Shown piece by piece: positions 7,103 through 13,727 of a stretch of DNA of 14,461 bases. Numbering within the stretch: position 1 is the first letter of the stretch; each line of letters starts with the position of its first letter. The notes below the pieces were generated by a model. That model did not search any database, had not been told where the DNA came from, and saw only the letters and a program-made list of their open reading frames with translations. The position numbers and the translations under genes are program-made. The DNA comes from Phycisphaerae bacterium (GTDB taxonomy: Bacteria > Planctomycetota > Phycisphaerae > UBA1845): contig JAJDDU010000191.1 in assembly GCA_029260155.1 (NCBI GenBank), forward strand, positions 1-14,461. The letters run 5' to 3'.

Positions 7103-10100
7103 CTGACACCGCCCCCCGCGCGTCTTTCAGACGCTTGAACACTTCCGTTCGTTTCAGACGCTCGAAGTAACGTACCGGGGCCGCGTCCGTCTCCATCCGG
7201 CAGAGACCTCGAAACGCGCACCACCCACAAGGCGACAGCGTCCCAAGTCGATACGGAGACACCTCTATTTCCCCGTCCAGAATCCTGTCCACCCACTCCG
7301 CCAGCTTGTCCCGCGTACGCTGCATCAGCAGGGCAAAATCCTTCGACTCTGCCGCGTCCGATTGATCGACGTAGCCAAGTGCGCCGTCTTTCTTACGGCG
7401 GACTGCGTACACCGAAGACGCCCCCGTGGTGGGGCAGCTCTCTTCAAGCGCCCCCAGCTTGGCGATGTCCAGCAATCCGCGTGGCCTATGCGGCGATTTC
7501 AGCAGAGCGTCGCCATCGGCGTCTGCTTCACTCGGATGCTTCACCGAGCGGTAACTCCTAAGCAGGCTCACATAAAACGCCCCAGCCGGCTTGATCGGTC
7601 GCCCACTCAGTGTCGCCCCGTGCTGCTCCAGAACGAGCAGATACGACACAAGCTGAAGCGACAATCCGTGATACGCTTGGGACAGATCGAGACGCTTGTT
7701 CGCCGTTCGTTTGTAGTCAACCACAACGCCCAGAACCTCGTCGGCGACTTCGGCTAGATCAACGCGATCGATCACGCCGCGAAGAATGGCTTTGCGGCCC
7801 TTTGGCGTGGTGATCTCCAATCCGCGCACCGTCGCGTCCTTGAGCCCGAAACGCAGCTCGGCTGCACGCGGTCGAAATGCTCCCGCCGCGGTGACCGCCC
7901 GTTGCGTCCGAACGACGTCCTGCAATAGCTGCTCACTGCGCTGCATCACATACCGATCTCGCGCCGTCGAGACCGGGCCATCAGCCGGCATCATTTCGCT
8001 CACGTGCCTGCAACTATCGCGCAGCCCCTCAAGCGTGGCTGATTCGTCGAGGTCGGCTGGAGACTGACCGCGATCGATGAGCGTCATGGCGAAACGCTCC
8101 AGGATCGCGTGATGAAGCGTGCCCACGTCCATTACGTCCATAGCGGCCTGCGCTCGCTCGCGAAGACCCAATCGGTATTGCGCGAAGTGCTTGAACGGGC
8201 AGGTGGCAAAAGTCTCCAACCGGCTCACACTCGTTCGGTACACCGCGTTCGGTTCCTGCGCCGAAACGACTTCCAGCGTGGACCTATTCTCGTACACCAG
8301 CGATTGCACAGCCGCCCCAAGCGACGGTGTTAGTTGCGAATCCGACCGGGCGGTTTCGTAGAGATCATTCCACCGCGTTCGCGTCGCGCGATCGTCCTCC
8401 GGCAGCTCAGGCCGATGGCGAAACTCGAACGCGATCTGCGCGGCCAAGTCCCGATGCGTCAGCAGCGACCAATCCGCCCGTCCTGCAAGCGGTTCTTCAA
8501 TATGCTCGATTTCGAGCTCCGGACAGGCGGTTTGCATCGCCGCGAGATACGGCGATGGCCGAAGTGCGCTGCCATCTTCGGTCGACTCGGGGTAGGTGAC
8601 GATCAACGCCTCCCGCGCCCGCGTCACCGCGATGTAAAACAGCAACGATTCGTCCAACACCCGCTGCCGGCGCGGCGTGCCGACGCGAACACCGCACTTC
8701 TCCAGCCACTCACGATCGTCATCGTTCAGGATTGAGTCCTCACCCGGCACCGTCGGAAACGCGCCGTCGTTGGCGCCGAGCACCAGCGCGACGCGAATGT
8801 TCGGCTGGCGACTACGCTCGATCGAACCGACCAAGACCTGATCCAGCATCGGCGGCGCAAGTCCCAGCGTGAGTCGCGAAAGTCCCGAGTCGAGCGTCGC
8901 CGCCATTTCCTCCAGCCCGATGCGCTCCTCGCCCATCGTGACATCGAAATCATCCAACAGCGCATCGACGTCCCGCAGTATCTGTCTGTGACCCTCCGCA
9001 AGATCAAGATCGCCGTCCTGTTCGGCATCGACCGCCCAACGCTCGATCTGCTCCGTAACGGACAAGTGTCGCAACGTGGCACGAATGCGTTCCGCCCAAG
9101 CCGACCCCGTGTTTTCGCGAGCTGCCGATACCCATGGATCGACCGCCTCTGCGAGCGCAACGCGCGCGGTGTTCACTCGCTCGATAGACGCGATATCCAG
9201 AGCGGTCGCCTCAACTTGCCCGCGACGCACCCAGGGCCAATCGTCACCCGTCCACTTCTGGCGACCTGCGATGCCCGTCGCCACGAGGTGATTCTCAAGC
9301 TCGTCGGCGCGCTCCACGCCCAGCCCGACGAGCCCGGTCTTGAGCAGCATGCGCACCGCTTCCACGCTGTAGTCGTCCAACGCAAGCTCGCCCAGCCCAC
9401 GCAGCAATTCCACCAGCGGGTGATGCGCAATCGGGCGACGCCGATCAATGAAGTACGGAATCCCCCGGGCGTTGAGCGCGGCTGACAGCAGCGTGTGATA
9501 GGGACTCAGATCGCGCACGATCACCGCGATGTCCCGATAGCGCAGGCGCGACGTGTCACGCTGCACCATCGCCACAATCTGTGAGACCGCGAACTCAACT
9601 TCCGTCCGCCGGTCCGTAAGGTTTACGACTCGGACGCTATTCGCCGCCACTGGCTCTGTCGGCTGCTTGTCGAACAGGTGCGATTCCAGGCGAGCGAGGG
9701 ATGGCGCGCTAACAAAGCGCTTCGGCGGACCGCAGAGCACGATCGGTTCTTCAACCACGACGCCGCGCTCCGACATCGCGCCGGCCAGTTCCGCCATCGT
9801 GCGTCGCGTCTTTGCGAACAGGTCCCACGCGCCGGATGTCTTGCCGCCGTCAAGATCGGCAGGGTCAGCCAAGACCGAAACCTCCATCTGCGCGGAGAGT
9901 CGGGCCATCTCGCAGAGAAGAAGACGCTCCTGTGCGGAAAAGCCCGCAAAACCATCCGCCCAAACGTGCGCGCCGTGCGCCCAAGGACATTGCGACAGTC
10001 GCTCGCGGGCGATGTCCAAGCGTTGCGACGGGTCGAGTTTCGTTTCGCCCAGAGCTTCCAGATAGGCCCGGTAGATCAGTTTCAGATCGTGAAGTTTCAG

Positions 10101-10559
10101 GTTCCGTGCGGGATCATCCGTATCGTCCGCGTCCGGCAGATCGTCGGGACCGACGCACTCAGCCACCAGTTCCGTGATCGAAGCGCCCAACCTGTCGATG
10201 AACCCCGCGAACCGTTCCGCCCGCCGATAGTATCGCAGTTCCCCGTGTCGGCGCGCGAGAATCAGCCGCAGCATCATCGACCGGGCTGCGTCGCTGACAG
10301 CCACGCGCCCGCCGTCCCCGCAAGTCGACAGCACGCGATGTGACAGCCGTCGAAAGCTCAAGACTTCCGCGCGATGTGCCGCGGCAGCCGTCAAGTCGGA
10401 AAGCAGCGACCGTTCCATTTGCAGACTGATCTGCTCGGGTACCAACAGGATCAGTCGAGGCCCATCCAGCGGCGACGCCCGCAGCGCCTCGCGCACCGCG
10501 TCGAGACAATGCACGGTCTTGCCAGAACCCGCGCGACCAATGACAAAGCGAACCGCCAT
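7095..10559 (-). CDS. addB: AddB, helicase-nuclease subunit B with Fe-S nuclease
   Basis: A 1154-residue partner of AddA. In this family the N-terminal helicase-like half takes part in recognising Chi-type sequences, and the C-terminal nuclease cuts one strand. Walker A G-R-A-G-S-G-K-T is at residues 8-15, and a motif VI-like A-V-T-R-A-R-E-A-L is retained in the middle. The nuclease domain has a His pair (816-817), Asp931, Asp948-Tyr-Lys950, Gln969 and Tyr973. Cys787, with Cys1111-x2-Cys1114-x5-Cys1120, gives the four ligands of the [4Fe-4S] staple typical of AddB. The frame is open upstream to 10595, but the ATG at 10559 puts M-A-V-R-F-V directly before the Walker A, as in other AddB proteins, and has a strong GAGGTG 5 nt upstream. 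The 138 bp before it hold no gene and no convincing promoter. Confidence 0.94.
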   Translation of the reverse strand: MAVRFVIGRAGSGKTVHCLDAVREALRASPLDGPRLILLVPEQISLQMERSLLSDLTAAAAHRAEVLSFRRLSHRVLSTCGDGGRVAVSDAARSMMLRLILARRHGELRYYRRAERFAGFIDRLGASITELVAECVGPDDLPDADDTDDPARNLKLHDLKLIYRAYLEALGETKLDPSQRLDIARERLSQCPWAHGAHVWADGFAGFSAQERLLLCEMARLSAQMEVSVLADPADLDGGKTSGAWDLFAKTRRTMAELAGAMSERGVVVEEPIVLCGPPKRFVSAPSLARLESHLFDKQPTEPVAANSVRVVNLTDRRTEVEFAVSQIVAMVQRDTSRLRYRDIAVIVRDLSPYHTLLSAALNARGIPYFIDRRRPIAHHPLVELLRGLGELALDDYSVEAVRMLLKTGLVGLGVERADELENHLVATGIAGRQKWTGDDWPWVRRGQVEATALDIASIERVNTARVALAEAVDPWVSAARENTGSAWAERIRATLRHLSVTEQIERWAVDAEQDGDLDLAEGHRQILRDVDALLDDFDVTMGEERIGLEEMAATLDSGLSRLTLGLAPPMLDQVLVGSIERSRQPNIRVALVLGANDGAFPTVPGEDSILNDDDREWLEKCGVRVGTPRRQRVLDESLLFYIAVTRAREALIVTYPESTEDGSALRPSPYLAAMQTACPELEIEHIEEPLAGRADWSLLTHRDLAAQIAFEFRHRPELPEDDRATRTRWNDLYETARSDSQLTPSLGAAVQSLVYENRSTLEVVSAQEPNAVYRTSVSRLETFATCPFKHFAQYRLGLRERAQAAMDVMDVGTLHHAILERFAMTLIDRGQSPADLDESATLEGLRDSCRHVSEMMPADGPVSTARDRYVMQRSEQLLQDVVRTQRAVTAAGAFRPRAAELRFGLKDATVRGLEITTPKGRKAILRGVIDRVDLAEVADEVLGVVVDYKRTANKRLDLSQAYHGLSLQLVSYLLVLEQHGATLSGRPIKPAGAFYVSLLRSYRSVKHPSEADADGDALLKSPHRPRGLLDIAKLGALEESCPTTGASSVYAVRRKKDGALGYVDQSDAAESKDFALLMQRTRDKLAEWVDRILDGEIEVSPYRLGTLSPCGWCAFRGLCRMETDAAPVRYFERLKRTEVFKRLKDARGAVSDG

Positions 10560-10564
10560 CCGCG

Positions 10565-10570
10565 CACCTC
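10565..10570 (-). promoter_or_regulatory. Ribosome binding site that fixes the addB start
   Basis: GAGGTG on the minus strand, 5 nt from the ATG at 10559. It supports this start over the upstream in-frame codon at 10595. Confidence 0.75.
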
Positions 10571-10697
10571 TACGCCAACAGGCGCACAACGTCAAATGGT
10601 GCAGACAGGGTGGCCCATCGCTTCAGCGGTGGGGGACGGGAACGATCCGCTGGCCCGCGACACAGAATCCAAGAGTGCAGGCGGCGGCGCCGTTGAT

Positions 10698-11315
10698 TCA
10701 GTCGTCGTCATCCTCGCAGCCACGAATTTGCCGCAGCACCGGCCGAAAGCGGATGAGATGACGAAACGCGCTGATCGCGGACGCCGCACATGCTATGCAC
10801 AACGCCAGCGCGATCCCGCCCATGACCAGCTTCCAAAGCGTCAGCGGGGACAAGCCTGACCGGATCAAGCTATAGCCGAACAGCAACAGAATCACTCCGA
10901 CCAAAATCTCCCAGGTCGGGACGCGAACCGAAGTGGGCAAGAAGATGCCTGTCGTCAACACCGAGCGAGTGTTGTAGGGATTCCCGCATTCGCTGCACCT
11001 ACCAGCCAGCGTTGCGTAGCGCAGGCTGTATCCACACTGGTCGCAGAAGAGCGATTTGGTGATGTGGCGGTCCGGCGAGACCCCCGGAGGCAGATCCTCG
11101 TCCGTCGGCGCGACGGGCGCGGTTTTGAGGCTGGCGATACCGCTCGGACCTTGTGAACGCGCGTTGTACACGCTGCCGCACTGGCTGCACCGCCCCACGA
11201 GCGTGGCATATCGAAGATCATATCCACACGCGGGGCAGTGGTACGATGTTGTAATCTGCCGTGCCGGATCGATGTTCTCCGGTACACGTTCAGGATCTTG
11301 CGTTTCGCGAGACAT
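10698..11315 (-). CDS. Membrane protein with two zinc ribbons and two TM segments
   Basis: A 205-residue protein I cannot assign a function. Two four-cysteine ribbons are visible: Cys27-x2-Cys30...Cys43-x2-Cys46 and Cys91-x2-Cys94...Cys107-x2-Cys110, 64 residues apart. Both share C-x2-C-G-Y-x-L-R-Y-A-T-L-x-G-R-C-S-x-C-G and then Y-N-x-R. Each is preceded by a P-x-x-x-P-x-R segment (E-N-I-D-P-A-R, P-G-V-S-P-D-R). Two hydrophobic stretches follow at about 134-152 and 160-184, then a basic segment and an acidic tail (E-D-D-D-D). The ribbons probably lie in the cytoplasm, but topology is inferred. Ribbons of this C-G-Y-D-L-R kind are common in planctomycete proteins of unknown role. The start is fixed by an in-frame TGA three codons upstream; GAGGTG at 11328-11333 sits a rather long 12 nt away. 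It is a paralogue of the next gene upstream, 117 bp away. Confidence 0.8.
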   Translation of the reverse strand: MSRETQDPERVPENIDPARQITTSYHCPACGYDLRYATLVGRCSQCGSVYNARSQGPSGIASLKTAPVAPTDEDLPPGVSPDRHITKSLFCDQCGYSLRYATLAGRCSECGNPYNTRSVLTTGIFLPTSVRVPTWEILVGVILLLFGYSLIRSGLSPLTLWKLVMGGIALALCIACAASAISAFRHLIRFRPVLRQIRGCEDDDD

Positions 11316-11431
11316 GGAGTATCAAATCACCTCGACCCGGTGCCCGTTCATTCGGACATGGAGGACACATACCGGCCGCTCGTTATTCTCTCCTACGACC
11401 AACGCCCAGGGGTACTCATACCGCGATGGAC

Positions 11432-11869
11432 TTACTCGCCCTCCTCTTTACGGATGCGTCGCATGATGCCAAGAGCACGAAGGAAACGCAACAAACCGCG
11501 AACGGCGAGAATGGAGTACAGGGCGGCGATCAAACCGGCGACCACTGCAAGGAAGATCGCCCAAGCGTTGACCGGCCTCAGGGCACTACGAAGAGTCGAG
11601 AAACAAATCACGCTGCACAAGAGGGCCAGCAGTACATCCGCAGTCGGGAACAGCAACGCAGCCGGTGTGAAAATGCCCTTCATCGTCAGTGGCCGCGCGT
11701 TGTATGGGTGCCCGCACTCATTGCATCTTCCGACATACGTCGCGTAACGGAGATTGAACCCGCAGTTGCCGCAGTACACCGAATGAATGAGCGTTCTATC
11801 CGGGTCGAGTCCCTCGGGCAGTTCCCTGTCTGCAAGTGACATGCTACTGTCGGACTGCCGCCCGTTCAT
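11432..11869 (-). CDS. Membrane protein with one zinc ribbon and two TM segments
   Basis: A 145-residue paralogue of the gene that follows it, of unknown function. It has one ribbon (Cys33-x2-Cys36...Cys49-x2-Cys52) with the same signature: L-P-E-G-L-D-P-D-R ahead of it, then C-G-F-N-L-R-Y-A-T, G-R-C-N-E-C-G and Y-N-A-R. A K-G-I-F segment (T-G-I-F in the paralogue) leads into hydrophobic stretches at about 70-95 and 103-124. The tail is basic, then K-E-E-G-E. The ATG overlaps the ftsY stop as ATGA and no clear Shine-Dalgarno is seen, so initiation probably relies on ribosomes finishing ftsY. A later in-frame ATG (11842) also lacks a ribosome site. Position alone hints at a link to membrane protein targeting; nothing in the sequence proves it. 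Confidence 0.78.
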   Translation of the reverse strand: MNGRQSDSSMSLADRELPEGLDPDRTLIHSVYCGNCGFNLRYATYVGRCNECGHPYNARPLTMKGIFTPAALLFPTADVLLALLCSVICFSTLRSALRPVNAWAIFLAVVAGLIAALYSILAVRGLLRFLRALGIMRRIRKEEGE

Positions 11870-12801
11870 TCCGCACGAACTTGGTCCGCTCCGCCGAACA
11901 ACGCCTCCGCAAACGATCGCGGGTCGAATGGCTCTATGTCATCCGGCGTCTCGCCCATACCAACGAATTTCACCGGAACGTCCAGCTGGTCGCGAATGCC
12001 GATGACAACGCCGCCCTTGGCGCTGCCGTCGAGCTTCGCAAGGAAAAGCCCCGACACATCCACGTGCTCGCTGAAGATCTTGGCTTGGTTGACTGCGTTC
12101 TGGCCGATGGTCGCGTCCAGCACCAAGAGCACCTCGTGCGGCGCGCCCGGGATCTTCCGTTCGACCACTTTGTGGATCTTGCCCAACTCGCGCATCAGAT
12201 GGTCCTGCGTGTGCAATCGCCCGGCCGTATCGATCAGCAGAATATCCGCTTTGCGCGCAACGGCTGCTTCGCAGGCATCGTACGCCACCGCGCCGGGATC
12301 GGCATCTTGCTGATGCTTGACGATCTGCACGCCGATACGATTGGACCATTCCGTAAGCTGTGCAACAGCCGCTGCGCGAAACGTATCGCACGCACCGAGG
12401 ATGACGCTCTTGCCTTGGTCGGTAAAGTGCTTGGCCAGCTTCGCCACGCTGGTCGTCTTTCCGGAACCGTTGATTCCCGTCACCAGAATGACGGTCGGCC
12501 CATCGGCTGCGTAGCGAATGCGCCGATCGTCCTCTGGCCAGTATTCGGCGACAAAGTCCCTCAGATGCGCGACGACGTCTTGGGCTTCCTTGATCGTGCC
12601 TCGCTTCCACTCCTTGCGGACCATCTCGATCAGTTTGGCCACCATCATCGGACCCATGTCCGACGCGAGCATGGTCGTTTCGAGCTCTTCCAGCAGCCCC
12701 TCGTCGACCTTACGACCGAAGGGCAGCACCGCGCGAAATCCCGTCGCGACCTTTTCTCGCGTTTTGCTGAGACCCTTCTTAAGCCTGTCCAGAAAACCCA
12801 T
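11866..12801 (-). CDS. ftsY: FtsY, signal recognition particle receptor
   Basis: A 311-residue SRP-family GTPase that receives ribosome-SRP complexes at the inner membrane and hands nascent membrane proteins to SecYEG. An N-terminal helical segment (about 1-95) precedes the G domain. GTPase motifs are G-I-N-G-S-G-K-T-T (109-117), the insertion-box D-T-F-R-A-A-A (139-145), D-T-A-G-R (191-195), A-K-L-D (255-258) followed by G-S-A-K-G-G, and the closing G-M-G-E-T-P-D-D-I (281-289) with an F-x-P-x-x-F-x-x-A-L-F end typical of FtsY. The fourth motif is usually T-K-L-D, so Ala255 is a mild departure. The long acidic N-terminal domain of E. coli FtsY is absent, as in many bacteria, so membrane contact would rest on the amphipathic N-terminus (G-F-L-D-R-L-K-K). 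AGAGGA lies 10 nt before the ATG, inside the end of nusB, 3 bp away. Confidence 0.95.
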   Translation of the reverse strand: MGFLDRLKKGLSKTREKVATGFRAVLPFGRKVDEGLLEELETTMLASDMGPMMVAKLIEMVRKEWKRGTIKEAQDVVAHLRDFVAEYWPEDDRRIRYAADGPTVILVTGINGSGKTTSVAKLAKHFTDQGKSVILGACDTFRAAAVAQLTEWSNRIGVQIVKHQQDADPGAVAYDACEAAVARKADILLIDTAGRLHTQDHLMRELGKIHKVVERKIPGAPHEVLLVLDATIGQNAVNQAKIFSEHVDVSGLFLAKLDGSAKGGVVIGIRDQLDVPVKFVGMGETPDDIEPFDPRSFAEALFGGADQVRAE

Positions 12802-12804
12802 GAA

Positions 12805-13218
12805 TCAGGATTCCTCTTGAATCTGTTTCAGTAGTGGATCGAGCACGCCGTTCACGAACTTGGCTGACTCCTCGTCGCCGTATTCGCGCGCTACGTTGAT
12901 CCCCTCATCAACCGCCACCTTCGGCGGGATCTTCTTCATCAGCAGCTCGACCGTTGCCACACGAATGATGTTGCGCGCCGGGTCGCCGACCCGCTTGAGA
13001 TCCCAGTTGTCAAGCACGCCCTGGATTCGCTTGTCCACGTCTTTGCTGGTGAGCGTGTAGTGTTCGCACAGCGACCGCGCGTAGGCCAGAGTCGCAGGGT
13101 TCGCGCCGGACTCCACCGCAAGTTCCATCAGCGGCACCTGTAAGTCGCCGCCGGCGGTGTCGTGATGGCACAACGCCTGCATCGCGAGAATTCTGGATTG
13201 ATGGCGATTGATTGACAT
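12805..13218 (-). CDS. nusB: NusB, transcription antitermination factor
   Basis: A 137-residue, all-helical RNA-binding protein. With NusE (S10) it binds boxA in rRNA leaders and helps RNA polymerase pass terminators. The length is standard for the family. The N-terminal R-x-x-A-M-Q-A-L (R-x-x-A-x-Q-A-L-Y in relatives) and the C-terminal P-x-K-V-A-V-D-E-G-I-N-V-A-R-E-Y-G-D-E-E-S-A-K-F-V-N-G-V-L-D pattern are diagnostic; key positions are the E-x-I/V-x-x-A and K-F-V-N-G-V-L. It follows ribH by 14 bp, a common bacterial neighbourhood. There is no visible Shine-Dalgarno before the ATG at 13218, so translation may be coupled to ribH. Confidence 0.95.
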   Translation of the reverse strand: MSINRHQSRILAMQALCHHDTAGGDLQVPLMELAVESGANPATLAYARSLCEHYTLTSKDVDKRIQGVLDNWDLKRVGDPARNIIRVATVELLMKKIPPKVAVDEGINVAREYGDEESAKFVNGVLDPLLKQIQEES

Positions 13219-13232
13219 AGGGTTTGAGCCGG

Positions 13233-13706
13233 CTAACCCGCTTCGATCTGGGACAGCACGTTCGCCATTTCGATCGCCGCGATGGCTGCGTCCGCTCCCT
13301 TGTTGCCTGCCTTCGACCCAGCCCTGTGGACCGCCTGCTCCAACGTGTCCGCCGTCACTACGCCGAACGTCGTCGGCACGCCGGCGCTAAGACCGACTTG
13401 GGCAACGCCTTTGCTCACTTCCGCGCACACGTAATCAAAATGCGGCGTTTCACCGCGAATCACACACCCCAGGCAGATGACCGCATCATACGATCCGCTC
13501 TGAGCCAGCTTCATCGCTGTCAGCGGGATCTCGAACGCACCCGGAACGTGGACACGTGTGATGTTCTCGTCCGCACAGCCATGCCGTACCAACGTGTCTA
13601 TCGCGCCGCTCAGCAGCTTCGACGTGACGAAGTCGTTGAACCGCGTGACCACGATCGCGAATCGCTGCCCGCTCGCCTGCAAGTCGCCGGTGATTTCTCT
13701 GCCCAT
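13233..13706 (-). CDS. ribH: RibH, 6,7-dimethyl-8-ribityllumazine synthase
   Basis: A 157-residue cytoplasmic enzyme of riboflavin synthesis. It condenses a ribityl-aminopyrimidinedione with 3,4-dihydroxy-2-butanone 4-phosphate to give lumazine, and usually assembles into pentamers or 60-mer shells. Substrate-site motifs are T-R-F-N-D (21-25), P-G-A-F-E-I-P (55-61), R-G-E-T-P-H-F-D-Y-V (84-93, with catalytic His89), and F-G-V-V-T-A-D-T-x-E-Q-A (114-125). G-N-K-G (134-137) lies near the C-terminus. The frame begins at a GTG (13715), but AAGGAG at 13715-13720 overlaps that codon and is 8 nt from the ATG at 13706, so I use the ATG. No other riboflavin gene and no FMN riboswitch is in the window. 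The upstream gene ends 21 bp away, so ribH is probably internal to an operon. Confidence 0.96.
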   Translation of the reverse strand: MGREITGDLQASGQRFAIVVTRFNDFVTSKLLSGAIDTLVRHGCADENITRVHVPGAFEIPLTAMKLAQSGSYDAVICLGCVIRGETPHFDYVCAEVSKGVAQVGLSAGVPTTFGVVTADTLEQAVHRAGSKAGNKGADAAIAAIEMANVLSQIEAG

Positions 13707-13714
13707 GCGTGCCA

Positions 13715-13720
13715 CTCCTT
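13715..13720 (-). promoter_or_regulatory. Ribosome binding site that fixes the ribH start
   Basis: AAGGAG on the minus strand, 8 nt before the ATG at 13706. It overlaps the alternative GTG at 13715, which therefore cannot use it. Confidence 0.7.
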
Positions 13721-13727
13721 ATCCGGA

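Noticed and set aside
6341..7138. Plus-strand open frame of 265 codons across the addA start
   Set aside because: Antisense to the well-supported addA N-terminus, with no domain or ribosome site.
10560..10595. Upstream in-frame extension of addB
   Set aside because: It adds 12 unconserved residues, and the strong GAGGTG points to 10559.
10571..10598. TTGACG with TAGAGG 17 bp later as an addB promoter
   Set aside because: The -10 matches only 3 of 6 bases and overlaps the ribosome site, which would leave almost no leader.
10625..10651. Inverted repeat AGCGG...CCGCT in the gap before addB
   Set aside because: Only five pairs with a 17-base loop and no T-run, so not a credible terminator.
10592..10789. 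Small minus-strand open frame between addB and the zinc-ribbon gene
   Set aside because: It overlaps the end of the zinc-ribbon gene in another frame and shows no ribosome site or conserved feature.
11316..11431. Search for a promoter or terminator between the two zinc-ribbon genes
   Set aside because: No paired -35/-10 boxes with proper spacing and no hairpin plus T-run. An 8-codon frame at 11419 has no support.
11836..12834. Plus-strand open frame of 332 codons
   Set aside because: Exact shadow of ftsY. The minus-strand frame carries all GTPase motifs.
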